Below are positions 52,504-60,084 of a stretch of DNA of 64,000 bases, piece by piece (position 1 is the stretch's first letter; each line of letters starts with the position of its first letter). The position numbers and the translations under genes are program-made. The DNA comes from Paracoccus sp. C2R09 (GTDB taxonomy: Bacteria > Pseudomonadota > Alphaproteobacteria > Rhodobacterales > Rhodobacteraceae): the NCBI RefSeq assembly GCF_018860625.1, contig NZ_JAHKQB010000029.1, forward strand, positions 510,073 to 574,072, read 5' to 3'. The notes under the pieces are model-generated. The model saw only the letters and a program-made list of their open reading frames with translations. It had not been told where the DNA came from and made no database searches.

Positions 52504-53778
52504 ATGATAAAGCTGCTGACCCCCACACGTCGTCGGTTCCTGACCGGTTCCGCCGCGATGCTGGCCGCCCCGGCGATCCTGCGCGGAACCCGCGCCTACG
52601 CGCAGACCCCGACATTGAAAGTCGGTCATGTCAGCCCGCGCACCGGGCCGCTGGCCGGGTTCGCCGAGGCAGATGACTATGTGCTGGCTGCCATCCAGGA
52701 CCACTTCAACACCGGTGTCGAAAACAACGGCAAGACCTGGAACATCGAGATCATCTCGAAGGACAGCCAGTCCAACCCGAACCGCGCCGCCGAAGTGGCT
52801 GCCGACCTGATCCTCGGTGACGAGGTCGACATCATCGTCGCCGCGTCCACCCCCGACACCGTGAACCCGGTCTCGGACCAGGCCGAGATCAACGAGGTGC
52901 CCTGCATCACCACGGATTGCCCTTGGCAGCCCTATTTCTTCGGCCGCAACGGCGTGCCGGGCAGAGGGTTCGACTATACCTATCACTTCTTCTGGGGGCT
53001 GGAGGATGTGATCGGGGTCTTCCTCGACATGTGGGGCCAGTCCGGCGTGACGAAGGTGGTCGGGGGGCTGTTTCCGAACGACGCTGACGGCAATGCCTGG
53101 GGCGATGCCGAGCTGGGCATGCCCAAGCCGCTGGCCGCCGCCGGCTACGCCCTGACCGATCCCGGGCGGTATCAGCCGCTGACCGACGACTTCTCGAACT
53201 ACATCAACGCCTTCAAGGACGCCGGCGCGGAGATCGTGACCGGCAACATGATCGCGCCCGACTTTGCCACCTTCTGGTCGCAGGCGGCGCAGCAGGGCTT
53301 CAGACCCAGGATCGTGACCATCGGCAAGGCGCTGCTTTTCCCTTCGGCAATCGAGTCGCTCGGCAATCGCGGCGATGGCCTCTCGTCCGAGGTCTGGTGG
53401 TCGCCCAACCATCCGTTCAGCTCGTCGCTGACCGGCGCCAGCTCCAAGGATTTGGCCGAGGGCTATGCCGCCGCCTCGGGCCGCCCCTGGACCCAGCCCA
53501 TCGGCTTCAAGCATGCGCTGTTCGAAGTCGTGGCGGATGTCGTCAGGCGCGCCGAGGACCTGGATGACTACGAATCGATCGCTGCGGCAATCCCGAAGAC
53601 CAAGCTCGACACGATCGTCGGCCCGGTCGACTGGTCGAACGGACCGATCGACAACGTCACCAAGACGCCGTTGGTCGCCGGCCAGTGGCAGAAAGAAGGC
53701 GATGCCTTCGATCTCAAGATCGTGGCCAATTCCGCGGCACCGGACATTCCGCTTACCGGTGAGCTGAAACTTCTCTGA
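52504..53778 (+). CDS. ABC transporter substrate-binding protein, branched-chain amino acid type, Tat-exported
   Basis: A 424-residue periplasmic binding protein of the Peripla_BP_6 class. The N-terminus TRRRFLTGSAAMLAAPAIL is a twin-arginine signal. The mature protein begins with LKVGHVSPRTGPLAGFAE, the standard first strand and ligand loop. It delivers the substrate to the permease pair further on. Ligand not readable; aromatic or carnitine-like compounds are possible. A GAGGAGG ribosome site precedes the start. A small hairpin follows the gene. Confidence 0.92.
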   Translation: MIKLLTPTRRRFLTGSAAMLAAPAILRGTRAYAQTPTLKVGHVSPRTGPLAGFAEADDYVLAAIQDHFNTGVENNGKTWNIEIISKDSQSNPNRAAEVAADLILGDEVDIIVAASTPDTVNPVSDQAEINEVPCITTDCPWQPYFFGRNGVPGRGFDYTYHFFWGLEDVIGVFLDMWGQSGVTKVVGGLFPNDADGNAWGDAELGMPKPLAAAGYALTDPGRYQPLTDDFSNYINAFKDAGAEIVTGNMIAPDFATFWSQAAQQGFRPRIVTIGKALLFPSAIESLGNRGDGLSSEVWWSPNHPFSSSLTGASSKDLAEGYAAASGRPWTQPIGFKHALFEVVADVVRRAEDLDDYESIAAAIPKTKLDTIVGPVDWSNGPIDNVTKTPLVAGQWQKEGDAFDLKIVANSAAPDIPLTGELKLL

Positions 53779-53788
53779 CCCCCCAAGG

Positions 53789-53804
53789 GGCGGCAAATGC
53801 CGCC
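53789..53804 (+). other. Small mRNA hairpin after the binding-protein gene
   Basis: GGCGGC (53789-53794) and GCCGCC (53799-53804) pair around AAAT, with no T tract. Hairpins in this place often stabilise the binding-protein message relative to the downstream transporter genes. Confidence 0.5.
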
Positions 53805-53831
53805 GCCCGACATCGCCGATGGGAGGCCCCG

Positions 53832-54560
53832 ATGGCGCAGATCCTACAACTCGACGGCGTATCGAAATCCTTCGGCGCCGTAACCGTTGCTGACGGCCTC
53901 AGCTATGGGCTGGCACAAGGCGAGGCGCTTGGCGTCCTCGGTCCCAATGGTGCCGGCAAGACCTCGATGTTCAATCTGATCACCGGCACGCTCATGGCAA
54001 ACAGCGGGCGCATCAGCTTCGAAGGCGAGGACATTACCGGCATGAGTGCCGCGCGCCGATCACGCGCCGGCATCGCCCGCAGCTTCCAGGTTCCGCAGCC
54101 CTTCACCCATATGACGGTGTTCGAGAATGCGATGGTGGCGGCCACGCAGTCAGCCGGACTGTCCGGGCGCGAGGCCGAGCGGCTCTGCCTCGACGTGCTT
54201 GACCAGACCGAGCTTCTAGGAAAGGCCAACGACCGCGCCGGCGGGCTGACCCTGCTCAACCGCAAGCGGCTTGAACTGACCCGCGCGCTTTGCGCCAAGC
54301 CCCGCCTTCTCTTGCTTGACGAGATCGCGGGCGGGCTGACCGAGGCGGAATGCACATCGCTGATCGCCACCATCAAGTCGATCCACGCCAGCGGCGTTTC
54401 GATCATCTGGATCGAACATGTGGTGCATGCGCTGATGGCGGTGGTCGAGCGGCTGATCGTGATCGATTTCGGCCGCAAGATCGCCGAGGGCGAACCCCGG
54501 GCGATCATGGAGAGCCCGGAAGTGCAGGAAATCTATCTGGGGATTGAAGCCGATGCCTGA
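53832..54560 (+). CDS. ABC transporter ATP-binding protein (LivG-like)
   Basis: A 242-residue ATPase. Walker A is GPNGAGKTS (about 37-45). Walker B is LLLLDEIAGGLTEAE, with isoleucine where most have proline. The signature region reads LTLLNRKRLELTRAL instead of LSGGQ, a variation also seen in one branch of branched-chain-type transporters. It powers import with the LivF-like subunit. The GGGAGG ribosome site is seven bases before ATG. It overlaps the next gene by eight bases. Confidence 0.9.
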   Translation: MAQILQLDGVSKSFGAVTVADGLSYGLAQGEALGVLGPNGAGKTSMFNLITGTLMANSGRISFEGEDITGMSAARRSRAGIARSFQVPQPFTHMTVFENAMVAATQSAGLSGREAERLCLDVLDQTELLGKANDRAGGLTLLNRKRLELTRALCAKPRLLLLDEIAGGLTEAECTSLIATIKSIHASGVSIIWIEHVVHALMAVVERLIVIDFGRKIAEGEPRAIMESPEVQEIYLGIEADA

Positions 54561-55260
54561 ACCGATCCTGACACTCACGGGCCTCAATGCCTTCCATGGT
54601 GATTTCCAGGCGCTTTACGGGGTCGACCTGGAGGTCAACGAGGGCGAGGTCCTGGCCATCATCGGGGCCAACGGCGCCGGCAAGACGACGCTGCTGCGTT
54701 CGATCGCCGGGCTGATCGGGAACGAGGCGTCGCAGATCACCTATCGCGGCAGGCCGATCGGCAATGCGCGCCCAGACGTGGTGGCGAAAATGGGCCTCGC
54801 CATGGTGCCCGAGGGCCGACAGCTCTTTCCCTCGCTCTCGGTCGAGGAGAACCTGATGATCGGCGGGAGGGTCAATCGCGCGGGCCCGTGGAACCTGCGC
54901 AGGGTCTATGACCTCTTCCCGATCCTGGAGGAACGCAAGGCGCAGGCCTCGACCTCGCTTTCGGGCGGTCAGCAGCAGATGGTCGCCATCGGCCGGGCAC
55001 TGATGGCCAACCCCGATCTGATCATGTTCGACGAAATCAGCCTCGGCCTCGCGCCGGTCATCATCCGCGACATCTACAAGGCACTGCCCGGCATCGTCGG
55101 CGGCGGCATGAGCGCGGTAATCGTCGAGCAGGACATCACCAAGGCGCTTGCCGTGTCGTCCCGTGTCTACTGCCTGCAAGAGGGTCGGGTGTCGCTTAAG
55201 GGCAGGTCCGACGCCGTTTCGCGCGAAGACATCGCACGCGCCTATTTCGGAGTGGAATGA
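54553..55260 (+). CDS. ABC transporter ATP-binding protein (LivF-like)
   Basis: A 235-residue ATPase with Walker A GANGAGKTT, canonical signature LSGGQQQMVAIGRAL and Walker B LIMFDEISLGLAP. MVPEGRQLFPSLSVEENL is the typical LivF Q-loop segment. ATG 54553 overlaps the LivG-like stop; the upstream TTG 54544 is rejected. The heterodimer partner is the preceding gene. Confidence 0.92.
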   Translation: MPEPILTLTGLNAFHGDFQALYGVDLEVNEGEVLAIIGANGAGKTTLLRSIAGLIGNEASQITYRGRPIGNARPDVVAKMGLAMVPEGRQLFPSLSVEENLMIGGRVNRAGPWNLRRVYDLFPILEERKAQASTSLSGGQQQMVAIGRALMANPDLIMFDEISLGLAPVIIRDIYKALPGIVGGGMSAVIVEQDITKALAVSSRVYCLQEGRVSLKGRSDAVSREDIARAYFGVE

Positions 55261-55261
55261 C

Positions 55262-56125
55262 ATGGATTTCGTGAATGCAGTGGTTCAAGGCATCCTGCTG
55301 GGGGGGCTCTATGCGCTCTTTGCTGCCGGGCTGTCGCTGATCTTCGGAGTGATGCGGCTGGTCAATATCGCGCATGGCGATCTGATCGTTCTGGCCGCCT
55401 ATCTGGGGCTGACCACGACCGTCGTGCTGGGGGTGCACCCGCTGGTGGCGCTGATCGTCGTGGTGCCGGTGATGGCCGGGATCGGCTATGTGCTGCAACG
55501 GGGGGTGCTGAACCATACCTTGGGCGACGACATCCTGCCGCCTTTGCTTGTCACCTTCGGCCTGTCGGTGATCATCCAGAACGCTCTGCTGGAGGGCTAT
55601 TCGGCCGATCCGCAGAAAATGGACGCGGGCGTGCTCGAAACCGCCTCGGTCGCGCTCGGCCCGCTGTCCCTGGGACTGTTGCCGCTGCTGACCTTCGCCA
55701 TCGCAGTCGCTGTCATCGCGGCGCTGCAATGGACCTTCTATCGCACGCCATTGGGCCGCGCCTTTCGCGCCACGTCGGACAACCAGGACATCGCTCAGCT
55801 CATGGGGCTGAACAAGCGCCATGTCTTCGGGCTTGCCATGGCGCTTGCGCTCGCGGTGACGGCAGTCGCGGGCATTCTGCTGGGCATCCGCACCAGCTTC
55901 GACCCTTCGGTCGGTGGCGGGCGGCTCATTTTCGGCTTCGAGGCAGTGATCATCGGTGGGCTTGGAAACCTCTGGGGCACACTTGTCGGCGGGGTCATCC
56001 TTGGCGTGGCCCAGACCGTGGGCGCGACGATCAACCCCGGCTGGCAGCTTCTAGCTGGCCACATCGCCTTTCTCGTCATTCTTGCCGTGCGCCCCAACGG
56101 CCTATTCCCGAGGATCAGCGGATGA
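55262..56125 (+). CDS. Branched-chain-type ABC permease (LivH-like)
   Basis: A 287-residue permease with about eight membrane segments. GILLGGLYALFAAGLSLIFGVMRLVNIAHGDLIVLAAYL is the LivH opening, and TPLGRAFRATSDNQDIAQLMGLN the cytoplasmic coupling loop. It follows the LivF-like gene by one base and overlaps the LivM-like gene as ATGA. The frame runs open to 55148 inside livF, but the family start is clear at 55262. Confidence 0.92.
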   Translation: MDFVNAVVQGILLGGLYALFAAGLSLIFGVMRLVNIAHGDLIVLAAYLGLTTTVVLGVHPLVALIVVVPVMAGIGYVLQRGVLNHTLGDDILPPLLVTFGLSVIIQNALLEGYSADPQKMDAGVLETASVALGPLSLGLLPLLTFAIAVAVIAALQWTFYRTPLGRAFRATSDNQDIAQLMGLNKRHVFGLAMALALAVTAVAGILLGIRTSFDPSVGGGRLIFGFEAVIIGGLGNLWGTLVGGVILGVAQTVGATINPGWQLLAGHIAFLVILAVRPNGLFPRISG

Positions 56126-57147
56126 ACACAGATATCCGGGTAAGCCGTACCTCCAACGCCGCGAAGGTCGCCGCCGTGCTGGGTGCTCTGATCGTCGTGA
56201 TCCTGATCGCCGCGCCGTACTGGGCAGGCCGGGCCGACCTGCGGCTGATGGGCGAGGTCTTTCTCTACCTCGCGCTGGCCTCGCTGTGGAACCTGCTGGC
56301 GGGCTATGCCGGGCTGGTGTCGGTCGGACAGCAGGCCTATGTCGGCTTCGGCGGTTACATGCTGTTCGCGCTGACCATATTCGCAGGTCTGCCCCCGCTG
56401 GTTGCCATTGCCCTGGCAGGCGTGCTCGGCGCGCTGATCTCGATCCCCGTCGCGGCGTTGATATTCCGCCTGAGGGGTGCCTATTTCGCCATCGGCACCT
56501 GGGTCGTGGCCGAGGTCTTCCGGCTGGTCTTCGCACAGGTTTCGGCACTGGGTGGCGGCTCCGGCACCTCGTTGCCCACCGATATCGTGCGCTCCATGGC
56601 CGCTGATCGCTCGGCGCGCGAGGCGCTCAGCTACTGGCTGGCACTCGGCGCGGCGTTGATCGTCGTCACCGCCGTCTACCTGCTGCTGCGTTCGCGCAAG
56701 GGATTGGCGCTGACCGCGATCCGCGACAACGAGTTGGCCTCGGCCTCGCTCGGCATCGACATCTGGCGGACGAAGTTCTTCGTCTATGTCGTCACCTCCG
56801 GCCTGACGGCCGTGATCGGCGCGCTGATCTTCCTGCAGAAGCTACGCATCTCCCCCGACGCAGCGTTCAGCGTCAACGACTGGACCGCCTTCGTGATCTT
56901 CATCGTCGTCATCGGCGGGATCGGCACCATCGAGGGCCCGATCATAGGCACGCTGGTCTTCTTCCTGCTGCGTGAAACGCTGGCGGATCTTGGCACCATC
57001 TACCTGATGGTCCTCGGCCTTGTTGCCATCGTGGTGATGCTGAAGGCGCCGCACGGCATCTGGGGCTTCATCCGGCACCGCTTCAATCTGCAACTCTTCC
57101 CACTCGGCTACCGCGTCGTGATTGCGGACCACACCAAAGGAGACTGA
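56122..57147 (+). CDS. Branched-chain-type ABC permease (LivM-like)
   Basis: A 341-residue permease. EVFLYLALASLWNLLAGYAGLVSVGQQAYVGFGGYML matches the LivM opening, and RSRKGLALTAIRDNELASASLGID the coupling loop. It ends in a basic cytoplasmic tail. It completes the importer with the LivH-like protein. The BKACE gene follows after three bases. Confidence 0.92.
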   Translation: MNTDIRVSRTSNAAKVAAVLGALIVVILIAAPYWAGRADLRLMGEVFLYLALASLWNLLAGYAGLVSVGQQAYVGFGGYMLFALTIFAGLPPLVAIALAGVLGALISIPVAALIFRLRGAYFAIGTWVVAEVFRLVFAQVSALGGGSGTSLPTDIVRSMAADRSAREALSYWLALGAALIVVTAVYLLLRSRKGLALTAIRDNELASASLGIDIWRTKFFVYVVTSGLTAVIGALIFLQKLRISPDAAFSVNDWTAFVIFIVVIGGIGTIEGPIIGTLVFFLLRETLADLGTIYLMVLGLVAIVVMLKAPHGIWGFIRHRFNLQLFPLGYRVVIADHTKGD

Positions 57148-57150
57148 CCC

Positions 57151-58086
57151 ATGGCACGTCAGAAAACCGTCATCACCTGCGCCATCACAGGCGCGATCCA
57201 CACGCCCACCATGTCGGACGCGTTGCCCTATTCCTATGACGATATCGCACAGCAAGCCGTCGCGGCAGCCGAGGCCGGTGCGTCGATCCTGCACCTGCAC
57301 GCCCGAGACAACGAGACCGGCGCGCCGTCGGTCGACGTCAAGGATTTCCAGCCCTTCCTGCCGCGGATCAAGCAGGCGACGGATGCGGTGCTGAATATCT
57401 CCACGGGTGGTTCGCTGTCTCTGTCGATCCAGGACCGGATAACGCCGGCCAAGACCTTCAGCCCAGAAATGTGCTCGATGAACATGGGGAGCATGAACTT
57501 CTCGTTCCACCCGCTCGCCAATCGCTTCAAGGATGACGACTGGAAATTCGACTGGGAGAAGGACTACGTCGCCAATTCCGACGGCAACATCTTCCGCAAT
57601 ACCTTCCGCGACATCAAGGAAGCCGCCGATACGCTGGCCCCGCACGACATCAAGTTCGAGCATGAGTGCTATGATGTCGGCCACCTCTACAATCTGAAAT
57701 TCTGCATGGATATCGGCCTGTTCAAGGCACCGGTGTTCATCCAGTTCATTTTCGGCATTCTCGGCGGCATCGGACCCGAGGTCGATAACCTGGTGTTCAT
57801 GAAACGCACCGCCGACCGGCTGTTCGGCGACGATTACCGCTGGTCTGTTCTGGGCGCAGGCGGCGCGCAGATGACCCTCGCCACGACCGCGAGCCAGATG
57901 GGTGGCAATGTGCGCGTCGGTCTGGAGGACAGCCTGTTCATCTCGCGTGGCAAGCTGGCCGAAAGCAACGCCCAGCAGGTCGCCAAGATCCGCCGGATCG
58001 TCGAGGATCTCGGTTGCGAAGTCGCCACGCCGGACGAGGCGCGGGAAATACTTGCGCTGAAAGGCGGCGATAGGGTCAATTTCTGA
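57151..58086 (+). CDS. BKACE-family enzyme (beta-keto acid cleavage; 3-keto-5-aminohexanoate cleavage-like)
   Basis: A 311-residue TIM-barrel zinc enzyme. It begins TVITCAITGAIHTPTMSDALPYS, carries the metal pair H48-L-H50-AR and GGIGPEVDNL near the second half. BKACE enzymes condense a beta-keto acid with acetyl-CoA and cleave it into acetoacetate and a new CoA thioester. Members act on 3-keto-5-aminohexanoate (Kce) and dehydrocarnitine, among others. Here the beta-keto acid would come from the 3HCDH-like enzyme of the same operon. Last gene of the operon. The exact substrate is unknown. Confidence 0.9.
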   Translation: MARQKTVITCAITGAIHTPTMSDALPYSYDDIAQQAVAAAEAGASILHLHARDNETGAPSVDVKDFQPFLPRIKQATDAVLNISTGGSLSLSIQDRITPAKTFSPEMCSMNMGSMNFSFHPLANRFKDDDWKFDWEKDYVANSDGNIFRNTFRDIKEAADTLAPHDIKFEHECYDVGHLYNLKFCMDIGLFKAPVFIQFIFGILGGIGPEVDNLVFMKRTADRLFGDDYRWSVLGAGGAQMTLATTASQMGGNVRVGLEDSLFISRGKLAESNAQQVAKIRRIVEDLGCEVATPDEAREILALKGGDRVNF

Positions 58087-58105
58087 AGAAGGCCGCCATT
58101 ACCAC

Positions 58106-58130
58106 AAGGGCTGCTCAGCCGGCCCCTTTT
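58106..58130 (+). terminator. Possible terminator after the BKACE operon
   Basis: AAGGG (58106-58110) can pair with CCCTT around an inner GCTG-CT-CAGC hairpin with a bulge, followed by a short T run at 58127-58130. The stem is imperfect, so the call is tentative. Confidence 0.4.
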
Positions 58131-58779
58131 GCTGCATTTCACCCGGGCTTCCCCCCCGGGAGTGCAGTTTTCAGTTCGTGGACAAGCTTGATGGCGGTCA
58201 AAATATAGCGCCGGCCGAGGACGCCAGCACATCTGGTGCGCGTCCGACAACACGTAGATCAGCCAAGGCAGCTATGGGCTCGCGGCGGCCGTTCGCTACG
58301 AGGACGTCGGAAGTCGGCTCAGGGCCGTAATCTTCGGACGAACCAAGATCGGATATACGGGGAACCGCATCCGCTCACTTCGTCTGCCTTCCCTACTACG
58401 ATCGCAATACACGTAGTGAAGCTCGACCTTCTTCCTCGGCATGCTGCCCCCGCAAACACCACCAGGCGTCGCCACGGTCAGACATGCAAACGGCCTCGGG
58501 TACTCCCCCGAGGCCATTATCTATTATCTCAACCAGAATGAGCTTTTGAGACGTTTAGGTCATGTCGCCTGATCCGCCATAGCTGTGGCGTACCAAGCAA
58601 CATTACTCACCATCCGCAAAATTATCCTTATAAATCAATGATTAAGAGTTCTGATGTCGCATCGATTTGCTCCAAAATTTCAGAAAGAATGACCGCAACG
58701 GTGCCGTAATGTCCCGCGCTGCGGAGCCACATGCTCCGCAGCTACACATTGCACTCAGGCAGTGATTAAACGCTGCGAG
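58131..58779. other. Non-coding junction between catabolic operon and McrBC genes
   Basis: No gene can be supported in about 650 bases. Two perfect hairpins are present: 58492-58500 with 58507-58515 (arm GGCCTCGGG) and 58718-58727 with 58733-58742 (arm GCTGCGGAGC, loop CACAT). The second lies 40 bases beyond the mcrC stop and may end that transcript. From about 58600 to 58680 the sequence is A/T-rich. It looks like an old insertion boundary. Confidence 0.45.
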
Positions 58780-60084
58780 CTACGCAGCCTCGGATTTTGA
58801 CAGCACACTTTGAACCAACGCCTCAAGGGCCTGTACATGCGTACGCGACGGGCCTGTTACGTCTAGAGTGGCGACAACCAGGTTTTCTTTCGCACCTGCA
58901 TTGGCGATAGCATAGCAGGTGCGAATTGGATCGGGCGGCAAATCGCCGTGATGTGGGTAGAGCAGCATTACGTTCGGGCACTGATAGAGTTGGCTGTAAG
59001 CCATCAACTGATACACATCAGCCTGACTGACACCCTGCTTCGGATCGTCAATGCGAGGGGACATCCGTTTCCACTTGGTGTCGATGACAAGCACGGTCCG
59101 ATCGCCTTGGCGAATGATGAGGTCCGGCTTAGTCCGAAAGCGCCCTGTACACTCTTCGAACAAGCAGTCTCGGTGGCCGCCTTGCGCTGAGACACGGTAC
59201 CCGCTGCCTGACAGGGCCCTGGTCAGCAATTTGGCAACGTACTGCTCGAACAGCGCATTCATTTCGAACAAAAGCGCATGACCGTCGATGGCGCCTGCGC
59301 TCGTCTGCTGATGCCTGTCGGTAAGAAGCAAGCGAGCGAACGATAGGAGTTCACTCCAACGTTGGTTTGTCCGGTCCAAAGTGATCTGATCCCAACGCAG
59401 CGCGGCGACAGGAACACGGGTCACGTCCGAATACGCAAATTCAATTTCGCGCAACAGCCTCTGATTGTCGGCAGCCTGAGCCAGCCGCTGCAATCGGGAA
59501 ACTGCCGCGCGCATAACCTGGTTCAGCGGACTGTCGAACGACAGTTCATCATAACTGCAAGCAAGCCTTTGCGGCGAAACCGCATGACGTGAAAACTGCC
59601 GGGTGAGGTCAAGCCGCCCACGGAGCGCAGTAAGGTCATCGGCATGTTCCAAGTATCGACGCGGCAACCCCATGCGCACCGCCTCCAGAAGGCGCGTGCA
59701 GAAGAGTCGGATAAGCAGTTCCAGAACAGTGTCTTTTTGCCAACCAAGCTGCGTCATGGCACCAGTATCGATGCGCAAATCATGGACTACTGCCAGCATG
59801 TGGATCAGACGGCGACGGAGCGCATCGTCAGTGGCCTCATGCTCCCCAAGGCCTTCTATCTTTGGAAGAATCTCCAACTGACACCCCGGCGCAGCGATCA
59901 CGCCCACCACCCCCCGCGCACGCAACGCCTTGCGACCGTGTTCAAGAACACCTTCCCCACCGCGCCCGGCAAATGCGGAACGCGCTGCGACCACGGCAAT
60001 GCGATCGGCCTCTGCCTGTGGGATGGTCGCCTCGTCATCACCATAGCCGATGCGCTGCCACTCACGGAGCGTGCGGCGGATCAT
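58780..60084 (-). CDS. mcrC: McrC-like nuclease subunit of a McrBC-type restriction system
   Basis: A 434-residue protein. The N-terminal half matches the McrC family (GVVGVIAAPGCQLEILPKI, HADDLTALRGRLDLTRQF). The C-terminal nuclease has a PD-(D/E)xK core with D321 (TKPDLII) and D335-T-K337 (LVIDTKWK), which appears intact. In McrBC systems McrC binds the McrB ring, stimulates GTP hydrolysis and cuts modified DNA. It overlaps mcrB by ATGA, so the subunits are coupled. No companion methylase is present, as expected for a modification-dependent enzyme. Confidence 0.9.
   Translation of the reverse strand: MIRRTLREWQRIGYGDDEATIPQAEADRIAVVAARSAFAGRGGEGVLEHGRKALRARGVVGVIAAPGCQLEILPKIEGLGEHEATDDALRRRLIHMLAVVHDLRIDTGAMTQLGWQKDTVLELLIRLFCTRLLEAVRMGLPRRYLEHADDLTALRGRLDLTRQFSRHAVSPQRLACSYDELSFDSPLNQVMRAAVSRLQRLAQAADNQRLLREIEFAYSDVTRVPVAALRWDQITLDRTNQRWSELLSFARLLLTDRHQQTSAGAIDGHALLFEMNALFEQYVAKLLTRALSGSGYRVSAQGGHRDCLFEECTGRFRTKPDLIIRQGDRTVLVIDTKWKRMSPRIDDPKQGVSQADVYQLMAYSQLYQCPNVMLLYPHHGDLPPDPIRTCYAIANAGAKENLVVATLDVTGPSRTHVQALEALVQSVLSKSEAA

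Noticed and set aside
58236..58541. Small plus-strand gene in the gap before mcrC
   Set aside because: Arg/His-rich translation with no ribosome site and no recognisable domain; it spans a hairpin.
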